Part shown: in pieces, positions 24,126 through 30,601 of the stretch
Layout of the letters: each line of letters begins with the position of its first letter
How positions within the stretch are numbered: the first letter of the stretch is position 1
DNA from: Roseivirga sp. UBA6061
GTDB taxonomy: Bacteria > Bacteroidota > Bacteroidia > Cytophagales > Cyclobacteriaceae
Assembly (NCBI GenBank): GCA_002427745.1
Contig: DIYF01000173.1
Span: 1-30,601 of the forward strand
DNA: 30,601 nucleotides
Direction of reading: 5' to 3'
Translations under genes and position numbers: made by a program
The notes under the pieces: model-generated
Told to the model about the DNA's origin: nothing
The model's input: only the letters and a program-made list of their open reading frames with translations
The model's database searches: none

Positions 24126-25678
24126 TGATGCTCGACCTGATCATAGTGCTCATCTATTTCACGGTGGTATTCATCATAGCCCTTCGCGGCCGACAAGGTA
24201 CCGAAGCAGGCATTGAAGCTTACTTTCTCAGCTCCCGTAACCTGCGCTGGCCCTCCATTGCTATCTCCACCATTGCCACCAACGTACAGGGCTATCAGTT
24301 TTTAGGCATGATGGGCTCAGCTTATCTCTATGGTCTGGCCCAGGCCAATCTTGAAATCAATGCCATGCAGGGGATTCTGATGGCTGCCTTCATCTTTGTT
24401 CCCCTCTACCTCAAAGAAAAGGTGATCACCATCACCCAGTATATCAAAACCCGGCTGGGAAAGTCAGTAGCCCTGTTCTACTCACTCGCCAACCTGGCGC
24501 TCCTCTCAACAGTCGGGCTTGGGGCAGCCCTCTTCTGGGGCGCTTATGCAGCCGATATGGTTTTCGGAGAGTACCTCAGTTTTATCAGCCCGGACAGGAT
24601 TACACGGATTTCAATACTCATCGTGGGACTGGGCCTTTTTTCAGCCATTTATACCTATTTCGGAGGACTGGCAGCCGTGGTTAAAACAGATATCATTCAG
24701 TTCGGCATACTGACCGCAGGCGGTATTATCATCACGGTGGTGGCGCTGCAGCATGCAGGAGGTTTCAGTGCGCTCTACGAGAAGGCACCTGAGATGATGC
24801 ATTTACATTTGCCGGCCGATCATCCACAACTACCCTGGATAGCGATTTTTGGAATGTTCCTGCTCAACATTAACTACTGGTGCGCCAACCAAAGTGTAGT
24901 GCAGCGCTCACTGGCCGCAAGAAGTTTGAAAGAAGCGCAGATAGGGCTGATGGTCGGTGGCGTTATGAAATACTTCATGGCCATTCTCATCATTATTCCG
25001 GGAATAGCCCTGGCTGTCATTCTGGACGGAAAGCCACTCACCGATCCGGACGAAACCTTCCCCTACCTGGTCAGCAACTTCCTGCCAATGGGGCTGAGAG
25101 GGATCATTCTCTGTGCGCTTTTTGCGTCTCTTATGAGTACGGTCGATTCTCTTTTCAACTCACTCTCTACCTTATGGTCCATCGACATCTATAAACCCTA
25201 TATCAATAAGAATGCGACAGAGCAGCAGGTAGTCAATACCGGTAGAAAGACCATTATTTTCACGCTGATCACCGGTATCGTAATGGGCTATATCCTCCTG
25301 TATGTCAAGTTTGAAAACCCGGAGGCTGCCTTTACCCACACACTCAACAACCTGAGGTATTACATCAACTGTGGTATCGTGGTCATTGTCTGCATCTCGA
25401 CCTTCCTCCTGGCTCCCAATCACAGATTGGTTTTGGCCAGCTTTCTGGCAACCATCCCCCTACACCTGATCATCATACAGCTTTTCCCCGAAATGAATTA
25501 TTTCGTCAGAGCCATGTGGGTAATTCTGGTGGCGTTTGGCCTGACTGCCATACCCCACAGTCTGAACAAAAACTGGTATCCCGTGAGGCAAATATTTGAA
25601 TCCAGCTCAGTCCGGGTAAAACAAATCGGCTGGGGTCTTTTAGGTTCTTTGGCCCTGCTTCATATCATTTTTCATTAG
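24125..25678 (+). CDS. Sodium:solute symporter (SSS/SLC5 family)
   Basis: A 517-residue, about 13- to 14-helix secondary transporter of the SSS family (relatives carry sugars, proline, vitamins and organic acids with Na+). Visible features are IEAYFLSSRNLRWPSIAISTIATNVQGYQFLGMMGSAYLYG (helices 1-2 and the unwound Na+ site region), NINYWCANQSVVQRSLAARSLKEAQIG, and GLRGIILCALFASLMSTVDSLFNSLSTLWSIDIYK, whose SLMSTVDSLFNS is the conserved sodium-binding helix. The start codon is shared with the monooxygenase stop (TAATG), so the two are co-translated. It is reasonable to infer that it imports the monooxygenase substrate. The second codon is also ATG. Confidence 0.9.
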   Translation: MMLDLIIVLIYFTVVFIIALRGRQGTEAGIEAYFLSSRNLRWPSIAISTIATNVQGYQFLGMMGSAYLYGLAQANLEINAMQGILMAAFIFVPLYLKEKVITITQYIKTRLGKSVALFYSLANLALLSTVGLGAALFWGAYAADMVFGEYLSFISPDRITRISILIVGLGLFSAIYTYFGGLAAVVKTDIIQFGILTAGGIIITVVALQHAGGFSALYEKAPEMMHLHLPADHPQLPWIAIFGMFLLNINYWCANQSVVQRSLAARSLKEAQIGLMVGGVMKYFMAILIIIPGIALAVILDGKPLTDPDETFPYLVSNFLPMGLRGIILCALFASLMSTVDSLFNSLSTLWSIDIYKPYINKNATEQQVVNTGRKTIIFTLITGIVMGYILLYVKFENPEAAFTHTLNNLRYYINCGIVVIVCISTFLLAPNHRLVLASFLATIPLHLIIIQLFPEMNYFVRAMWVILVAFGLTAIPHSLNKNWYPVRQIFESSSVRVKQIGWGLLGSLALLHIIFH

Positions 25679-25826
25679 ACTTTTTTTCTTGTTTTATCAA
25701 AATGTTATCTCCACACAGTCCAATCGAGATAATTTAACAAATGAGTAACCATCACGCAGAAAAAATCCGACTATCTCAGGATATCTTGACCACAATGTTC
25801 GTTACAGCACATTCAGGATTTTTTCA

Positions 25827-26468
25827 ATGTCACTCGATTTCACCACCGATTTGTACCTGGAAGACCAGCGCGTCAGACTCGAACCACTCTCATGGCTACA
25901 CTTTGAGCCACTGTTAACCATTTGCCTCAGATATCCCGATCTTATCAAATATTCAGCTGCCAGGTTTGGAGATGAATCTGCCCTCAGGTCTTATTTCCAA
26001 AAGGCATTTGATCATCGCCAGCAGGGCTACCGATATCCCTTTGCTATTTTCGACAAAGTTCATCGCCATTATACCGGCACCACCAGCTTCAGTGAGCTCT
26101 CAGAATACAACAGCCATATCAGAATCGGCTTTACCTGGATCAGCCCTGAATATCATCGCTCAGGCCTCAACCGGCACTGTAAATTCCTTATGCTGGCTCA
26201 TGCCTTCGAAAAAATGGGGATGCTGCGCGTAGCCTTCCGGGCAGACAGTAGGAATACAGCCTCCAGAAAAGCACTGGAAGCCTTGGGAGCTCAATTTGAA
26301 GGCGAGTTCAGAAATGACACCCTCATGCCTGATGGCTTTCGGAGAAGTACCGCCAACTACAGCATTCTTTGGGAAGAATGGGTTGAGATCAAAGCTGCCC
26401 GTTTTGCCAGACAAACGATGTCTGACGCAGACCCTCAGCCAGACCACGAAGCCGATCTGCCTTCTTGA
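25827..26468 (+). CDS. GNAT family N-acetyltransferase, RimJ/RimL-like
   Basis: A 213-residue acetyltransferase of the Acetyltransf_3 type. The N-terminus LYLEDQRVRLEPLSWLHFEPLL, the TGTTSFSEL strand, RIGFTWISPEYHRSGLNRHCKFLMLAHAFEKMGMLRVAFRAD and RNTASRKALEALGAQFEGEFRND are the standard pattern of the family. In the acetyl-CoA loop the usual Q/R-x-x-G-x-G/A reads RSGLN, which is seen in this subgroup. A C-terminal tail of about 30 polar residues (ARQTMSDADPQPDHEADLPS) goes beyond the fold. The substrate is unknown. A second GNAT gene of a different subfamily follows 44 bases later. Confidence 0.87.
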   Translation: MSLDFTTDLYLEDQRVRLEPLSWLHFEPLLTICLRYPDLIKYSAARFGDESALRSYFQKAFDHRQQGYRYPFAIFDKVHRHYTGTTSFSELSEYNSHIRIGFTWISPEYHRSGLNRHCKFLMLAHAFEKMGMLRVAFRADSRNTASRKALEALGAQFEGEFRNDTLMPDGFRRSTANYSILWEEWVEIKAARFARQTMSDADPQPDHEADLPS

Positions 26469-26512
26469 TTTCTCCAAATGCTTTTGTCAAATTCGCAGCA
26501 AAGGCAAAGCAT

Positions 26513-26980
26513 ATGGCAACTCCCCTTCGATTCAGAAAAGCGAAAAGAAAAGATGTATCCCTGATTGTTCAGATGCTTGCAGATGACAAACTGGGCCAGC
26601 TGAGAGAAAATTACAAAGAGCCTCTGCCTGACAGCTACTACAAAGCTTTTGAGAGTATAGACCAGGATGCCAATCAGGAGCTGATGGTTGTGGAGAACAG
26701 GGAACAGGAAATCATCGGCACCCTGCAGCTGTCCTTTATTCCCTACCTTACCTATCAGGGGGGTGTAAGAGCACAAATTGAGGCGGTGCGGATCAGGGCC
26801 GATCAGCGAGGCGAAGGAATTGGCAGCCAGCTCTTTGAATGGGCCATTGCCCGGGCACGTGAAAGAGGAGCTCACGTATTACAGCTTACTACTGACAAAA
26901 ACCGACCGGAAGCTTTTCACTTTTACGAAAAGCTTGGTTTTGTAGCCTCTCATGAGGGCATGAAACTTCACTTCAGATAA
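26513..26980 (+). CDS. GNAT family N-acetyltransferase (Acetyltransf_1 type)
   Basis: A 155-residue acetyltransferase with ATPLRFRKAKRKDVSLIVQMLADD at the start and the acetyl-CoA loop RADQRGEGIGSQLFEWAIARARERG (R/Q-x-x-G-x-G intact) in the middle. The C-terminal HVLQLTTDKNRPEAFHFYEKLGFVASHEG is standard. The start at 26513 is preferred: the frame is open to a TTG at 26465 that overlaps the previous stop, but the family begins close to the ATG. TGCTTTTG at 26479-26486 is one base from a -7 box, so it may have its own promoter. The three GNATs in the window are of at least two subfamilies, so this is not a recent tandem duplication. Confidence 0.87.
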   Translation: MATPLRFRKAKRKDVSLIVQMLADDKLGQLRENYKEPLPDSYYKAFESIDQDANQELMVVENREQEIIGTLQLSFIPYLTYQGGVRAQIEAVRIRADQRGEGIGSQLFEWAIARARERGAHVLQLTTDKNRPEAFHFYEKLGFVASHEGMKLHFR

Positions 26981-27003
26981 AAAATAAAAGGAAGGGCCAG
27001 TAT

Positions 27004-27031
27004 GGAAAGGCCTGCCTTATCAGGCCTTTCC
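27004..27031. terminator. Strong hairpin (11-bp perfect stem, 6-base loop)
   Basis: GGAAAGGCCTG (27004-27014) pairs perfectly with CAGGCCTTTCC (27021-27031) around the loop CCTTAT, 23 bases after the GNAT stop. The stem is GC-rich and stable. No T-run follows on either strand directly, so it is not a textbook intrinsic terminator. It may protect the GNAT mRNA 3' end or help stop read-through. Confidence 0.45.
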
Positions 27032-27189
27032 CCTGAACTGGTATATCAATTTCTCTCCCACACTACACTGCACACTCCTACCAGTTCTCCCAGCTGTTTA
27101 GATCAATGTCCCAAAGGAAAGCAGATAAGCATATATTCTTTACGCAACACCGTGGACAAAAGAGAGACAGCTCTAATCATCAAAAAAAC

Positions 27190-27197
27190 TATCTTTC
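27190..27197 (+). promoter_or_regulatory. Possible -7 box for the 71-codon gene
   Basis: TATCTTTC differs from TAnnTTTG only in the final base and lies 17 bases before the ATG at 27215. The same variant stands before the haloperoxidase gene. No -33 element was recognised. Confidence 0.3.
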
Positions 27198-27214
27198 GTA
27201 AACCATTCTCCACC

Positions 27215-27430
27215 ATGAAACAAACATTTGATCAGGAAGAAATAGAAATACTAAGAGCCTTACTGAGTCGGCTCAAAGTAAGAAAGAGAACCGGTGAGCT
27301 GGGCATTCATCATGGAGCCGACCGTTTTGTGGGCACCGGAATGAGCCTTAGAAAAAAGGAGCTTGACATAGCAGACAAAATCGCCAGTAAGGTTGGACTG
27401 ACTTCCGGCCTCAATAGAGTAGATTGTTAA
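27215..27430 (+). CDS. Small protein of unknown function, 71 residues
   Basis: I do not recognise this protein. It starts MKQTFDQEEIEILRALLSRL and is rich in charged residues. Two probable helices (about 8-25 and 48-62) flank a glycine-rich middle with GIHHGADRFVGTGMSLRKKE. A net basic centre and amphipathic ends fit a small cytoplasmic binding protein or regulator. The frame is open back to 27002, but the upstream part has poor composition and crosses the hairpin, so the ATG at 27215 is preferred. It has its own promoter-like box 17 bases before, and an RDD-family gene follows after 57 bases. Protein-like composition and a promoter are the only support. Confidence 0.55.
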   Translation: MKQTFDQEEIEILRALLSRLKVRKRTGELGIHHGADRFVGTGMSLRKKELDIADKIASKVGLTSGLNRVDC

Positions 27431-27487
27431 GAAAGTGCTCACCTTTACCCAATCAGGTCAACTAACCTCTGTAGCCATTTTTCCATA

Positions 27488-28384
27488 ATGCGTAGTATCA
27501 AAACCGAAGCTAATTACAGAAGCCGAATACCTGCCTCCATCATTGACTACATATTGTTCTATGGCCTTTTCTTTATGTACGTCTATTTGCTTGGTGAGCC
27601 CAATGAAGACGGGGGCTACAGTGTCTTTGGTTTTACCACACTTGGCATCCCGCTTATGTGGTTTATCTACTTCCCTGTTATCGAAAGTCTGGGAGGTCAG
27701 ACTCTGGGACATCGCATTATGAGCATCAGGGTGGTGACGAAATCAGGAAAGGCCATTGACCTGGGGCAGGCACTGAAAAGAAGGCTGGCCGATATGATTG
27801 ATTTCCAATTCTTTGGTCTTGTAGCCCTGCTGGTAATAAGAAACTCAAAAACCAATCAGCGACTTGGAGACATGTGGGCTGGTACCCTTGTGGTTGGAGG
27901 CATAAAACAATACTGCCAGGATTGTCACGAAAAACTCGTGCTTTCAGCTAAAGAACAAGTAGCCGGAAGGTACACCTGTTCTGAATGTGGGGCAATAAAT
28001 TATCTCCAGCAGGGTTCGGCAACTGAAGCGAGGTCAATCAGGAAACAAATGGAGGACGTTCTTCACCGGCTCCCGGCTGTTTTTCACAAAAACCAGGAAT
28101 TTATCGTTGCCAATGACTATTTGTCGCACAATGAATGGACGCTTGCTTTGGAAAGTATGGTCGAAATGACCAGAAAAAGCAATCATCTGTTTTCACAGGA
28201 ATTTTGGTTAAAGCTGAAAGACATTGCCAAAATGGTCAATCAGCCACACATTGTTGATTTTTGTCATGAGCAGATGTTACACACAACCAAAGAGTTCAAA
28301 GGAATACTGGAAGAAGGGCATACCGCAGAATTGACAAAAGACGGCACTTTCCAGATACACAAATCCGATTCCCCGGGTCAGTAG
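27488..28384 (+). CDS. RDD family membrane protein fused to a zinc ribbon and a helical C-terminal domain
   Basis: A 298-residue protein in three parts. Residues 8-138 form an RDD domain: R-x-P-A-S-I-I-D-Y at 13-21, helices at about 17-35 and 46-63, ESLGGQTLGHRIMSIRVV, and RLADMIDFQFFG with a further helix. Two CxxC pairs (C143/C146 and C164/C167) form a zinc ribbon. Residues 185-275 are helical (FIVANDYLSHNEWTLALESMVEM...FWLKLKDIAKMV). That last part recalls small immunity-type helical proteins (MafI-like), by eye only. RDD proteins are poorly understood membrane proteins, some tied to ion transport. The cytoplasmic ribbon plus helical domain suggests a binding or regulatory role. No toxin gene is adjacent. 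Confidence 0.82.
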   Translation: MRSIKTEANYRSRIPASIIDYILFYGLFFMYVYLLGEPNEDGGYSVFGFTTLGIPLMWFIYFPVIESLGGQTLGHRIMSIRVVTKSGKAIDLGQALKRRLADMIDFQFFGLVALLVIRNSKTNQRLGDMWAGTLVVGGIKQYCQDCHEKLVLSAKEQVAGRYTCSECGAINYLQQGSATEARSIRKQMEDVLHRLPAVFHKNQEFIVANDYLSHNEWTLALESMVEMTRKSNHLFSQEFWLKLKDIAKMVNQPHIVDFCHEQMLHTTKEFKGILEEGHTAELTKDGTFQIHKSDSPGQ

Positions 28385-28487
28385 TCACCTGCAAAAACTC
28401 ATCTCTGCTCATTTTCTCATAAGATCTCAAACACTCCTGATAACATCCCGTTATCAAAACAGTCATGCGTAATTCAAAAGCATAACT

Positions 28488-28495
28488 TATCTTTG
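28488..28495 (+). promoter_or_regulatory. -7 box of the desaturase promoter
   Basis: TATCTTTG matches TAnnTTTG exactly and lies 20 bases before the ATG at 28516, leaving a leader of about 14 bases. No clear -33 TTG was found at the usual distance. Confidence 0.5.
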
Positions 28496-28515
28496 TCCCC
28501 GGAAAAAAGAGACCT

Positions 28516-29637
28516 ATGAGCCTACCTGCGGTTAAATTCAATGTTCAGGACAGACCCGAGTTTTTCAAGGAATTGAGAAAGCGGGTAAATGGCTACTTTA
28601 AGGAGAACAATATCTCCAAGCACGCCAATACCAACATGGTGATCAAAACCATTTTTATGCTCAGTCTCTACTTTGCTCCCCTGATGCTGATGATTACCGG
28701 AGTGGTATCAGGGCTATGGCCGGTGCTGGGCATGTGGGCCCTCATGGGACTGGGAATGTCAGGTATTGGTATGTCTGTCATGCATGATGCCAATCATGGC
28801 TCTTACTCTCAAAACAGAACGGTTAATCAGTTTCTGGGCTCAGTAATCCTCTTTATCGGAGGTTTTCGCGAGAACTGGAAGATTCAGCACAATGTATTGC
28901 ACCACTCTTTTACCAACATTCATCAGCATGATGAAGACCTGGACTCTGCCTTACTGAGATTATCTCCCAACCAACCCCTGAAAAAAGGCCATAGATTCCA
29001 GGCCCTCTACGGCCCTTTCCTTTATGGACTGCTTACGGTGCAGTGGTCGTTGCCTAAGGACTTCATGCAGATTGTTCGCTACAACAAAAACAACCTGCTG
29101 GCCGGTCAGGGACTGACTTTTAAAAAAGCCCTGCGCAATGTAATACTCTATAAAATCGGGTATTATAGTACCATCCTGGTGCTGCCGATGATTTTTGTGG
29201 ACCTGCCCTGGTACCAGATTCTGCTGGGGTACTTTATCATGCACTACATCTGCGGACTGATTCTCTCCTTTATCTTCCAGCTGGCGCACGTGCTGGAAGA
29301 AACCAATTTCTATAAAAACGAGGATCATGGCAGTATGGAAAACAACTGGGCTATTCACCAGATGCATACCACAGCTAACTTCGCACATTATAACCTGCCG
29401 CTTTCCTGGTTTATCGGTGGGCTCAACTATCAGGTAGAGCATCACCTGTTCCCCAATATCTGTCACGTACACTATCGTAAAATCTCAAAAATCGTAAAGC
29501 AAACCGCTGAAGAGTTCAAAGTACCTTACAAGCAGCACAAAACGCTTACAGGAGCTTTAAGGAGTCATTTTGCCTTACTCCATGGCCTGGGCACCGGTAG
29601 CTTTGATAAAAAACTGGCAAAGGCTACTGCGGCCTAA
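28516..29637 (+). CDS. Membrane fatty acid desaturase (front-end, linoleoyl-CoA desaturase type)
   Basis: A 373-residue di-iron membrane desaturase. The three histidine boxes are complete: HDANH (90-94), HNVLHH (125-130) and QVEHH (306-310). Glutamine in place of the first histidine of box three is the mark of front-end (delta-5/6-like) desaturases. The eukaryotic enzymes carry a cytochrome b5 domain, which is absent here, as is usual for bacterial members. Membrane helices lie near 44-62, 66-88, 103-118, 215-230 and 235-256. HQMHTTANFAHYN (281-293) is the conserved stretch before box three. It introduces double bonds in membrane fatty acids, often at low temperature; acyl chain and position are not readable here. 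Confidence 0.93.
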   Translation: MSLPAVKFNVQDRPEFFKELRKRVNGYFKENNISKHANTNMVIKTIFMLSLYFAPLMLMITGVVSGLWPVLGMWALMGLGMSGIGMSVMHDANHGSYSQNRTVNQFLGSVILFIGGFRENWKIQHNVLHHSFTNIHQHDEDLDSALLRLSPNQPLKKGHRFQALYGPFLYGLLTVQWSLPKDFMQIVRYNKNNLLAGQGLTFKKALRNVILYKIGYYSTILVLPMIFVDLPWYQILLGYFIMHYICGLILSFIFQLAHVLEETNFYKNEDHGSMENNWAIHQMHTTANFAHYNLPLSWFIGGLNYQVEHHLFPNICHVHYRKISKIVKQTAEEFKVPYKQHKTLTGALRSHFALLHGLGTGSFDKKLAKATAA

Positions 29638-29717
29638 AGAGCGGCCCCTTTAAATTTTCTAAAAAAAGCTGTGGCAGGCTACAACTCCTGATCAGACAGG
29701 TGTGTCAGTATTGAGGA

Positions 29718-30601
29718 ATGAACCTCAACCTGATGAAGATAATCCGGAGTTTACAGCTATTCGTCTGCCTTTTTTTAACAATGCCTGAAGCCTTCGGGCA
29801 GGAACTTCCGGTCGTAGAAAGATGTACTGCCTCTCATACCGGCAACGCCATGGCCTTTAATGAATGGCTTGTTGAGAAACAGGGCTTCAGTACACTGAAC
29901 CAGACAGTATACCGTATCCCCGTGGTAGTGCACATTCTCCATCTGGGTGAACCTTATGGAGAAGAAACACATATCTCTCAGGAACAGGTAGAAAGGCAAA
30001 TCAGTATTCTCAACGAGGACTTCAGACGCAGACCGGGCACCAGAGGTTTCAACATACACCCTGACGGAGGAGATGCACAAATTGAATTTGTGCTCGCCAG
30101 GATCGCACCTGATGGTTCTGCCACCAATGGTATTGTATTTAAGGATATATCCGACCTGCCACTTCCACCACCCGAAGCAGGCAACATCGTCATGTACGGA
30201 GCTCATTACAGCTATTGGGACCCTGAAAAGTATCTGAATATCTGGTCCATTCCGGGCTTTCCGCAAGATGTGATACTAGGTCATGCCCGGTTTCCCGAAA
30301 GCGATTTACCCGGGCTCGAAGATGAAAACCAAACAAGCTGGAATCTGCCTGATACCGGGGAAGTAGATGGTGTGGCCATCATCGCTCAACACTTCGGGGA
30401 CCGGGGCATTCAGTCTCGCTACAATCTGGGCCGCACAGCTACTCACGAAATTGGTCACTTCCTGGGCCTTTTTCATACCTGGGGTCCCAACAGCCATGGC
30501 CAGGATGGTTGTTCAGTGGACGATTTTTGCCAGGATACACCGAATGTCAGAGACCGTACTTCCGGCTGTCCCGTGGGGCTGCTGAGCTGTGACGGTACGC
30601 C
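29718..30601 (+). CDS. Exported M43 (pappalysin-like) zinc metalloprotease, 3' end missing
   Basis: The frame from the ATG at 29718 stays open to the window edge (294 codons). It begins with a signal peptide (about residues 7-27, ending EAFG before QELP); ATG 29733 is an alternative start. The chain then follows the M43/PAPP-A pattern: YRIPVVVHILH (65-75), HISQEQVERQISILNEDFRR (85-104), and the metzincin-type zinc motif HEIGHFLGLFH at 243-253 (H243, H247, H253 with catalytic E244). C265, C271 and the DTPNV stretch follow, with more cysteines at 284 and 291. In Bacteroidota such proteases usually go on to end in a type IX sorting domain; that end is not in the window. It is a secreted protease that degrades extracellular protein. 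Confidence 0.88.
   Translation, partial: MNLNLMKIIRSLQLFVCLFLTMPEAFGQELPVVERCTASHTGNAMAFNEWLVEKQGFSTLNQTVYRIPVVVHILHLGEPYGEETHISQEQVERQISILNEDFRRRPGTRGFNIHPDGGDAQIEFVLARIAPDGSATNGIVFKDISDLPLPPPEAGNIVMYGAHYSYWDPEKYLNIWSIPGFPQDVILGHARFPESDLPGLEDENQTSWNLPDTGEVDGVAIIAQHFGDRGIQSRYNLGRTATHEIGHFLGLFHTWGPNSHGQDGCSVDDFCQDTPNVRDRTSGCPVGLLSCDGT

Noticed and set aside
26465..26512. N-terminal extension of the second 3'-side GNAT gene from a TTG overlapping the previous stop
   Set aside because: The extra 16 residues do not resemble the family and the ATG at 26513 fits the usual length.
27002..27214. N-terminal extension of the 71-residue protein by 71 more residues
   Set aside because: It would translate the hairpin and a region with poor protein-like composition, and the promoter-like box lies downstream of it.

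Overview
The window looks like chromosomal DNA of a Bacteroidota bacterium, most likely of the Cytophagales type. Four things point there. Secreted proteins include a haloperoxidase with a C-terminal type IX secretion (Por) sorting domain. Promoters of the Bacteroidota type (TTG, about 19 bases, TAnnTTTG) stand before several genes. Families such as DUF3857/transglutaminase, YwqK/MORN-variant, PepSY-TM and membrane-anchored LytTR proteins are typical of the phylum. Short tandem repeats of 7 bp fill gaps between genes. GC content looks moderate. The genus cannot be named from the sequence. No rRNA, tRNA, CRISPR array, transposase or phage gene was seen.

Layout. Bases 1-2.5 kb: the 3' part of an M20 amidohydrolase, a 7-bp repeat array, a MOSC protein (minus strand) and a 1-Cys peroxiredoxin. 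2.5-6 kb: a GNAT acetyltransferase whose start codon lies in a perfect inverted repeat, a five-helix membrane protein carrying a zinc-ribbon-like head and a MORN-variant tail, and a sterol-desaturase-family hydroxylase (minus strand). 6-8.5 kb: an exported amidohydrolase and an exported DUF2268/GldB-like metalloprotease. 8.6-11.4 kb: a PepSY-TM protein with a probable metal-responsive operator, a membrane LytTR regulator, and a six-helix protein overlapping a TlpA-like thioredoxin. 11.4-13.6 kb: a vanadium-haloperoxidase/PAP2 protein (minus strand).

13.8-21 kb is the most unusual stretch. It is a three-gene operon for exported proteins: a 1088-residue TPR plus MORN-variant protein, a DUF3857 transglutaminase with an intact Cys-His-Asp triad, and a DUF3857 paralogue in which all three triad positions appear lost. 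21-25.7 kb has a possible sulfur theme: a SulP anion transporter, a perfect (TACCCAA)10 array, an SsuD-like flavin monooxygenase, and a sodium:solute symporter translationally coupled to it. 25.8-30.6 kb: two GNAT acetyltransferases, a strong hairpin, a 71-codon small gene, an RDD membrane protein fused to a zinc ribbon and a helical domain, a front-end fatty acid desaturase, and the 5' part of an exported M43 metalloprotease cut by the window end.

The best candidates for something new are the TPR-MORN/transglutaminase/pseudo-transglutaminase operon, the two unrelated 7-bp arrays with the same period, and two start codons buried in perfect 11- and 12-bp inverted repeats at their promoters.
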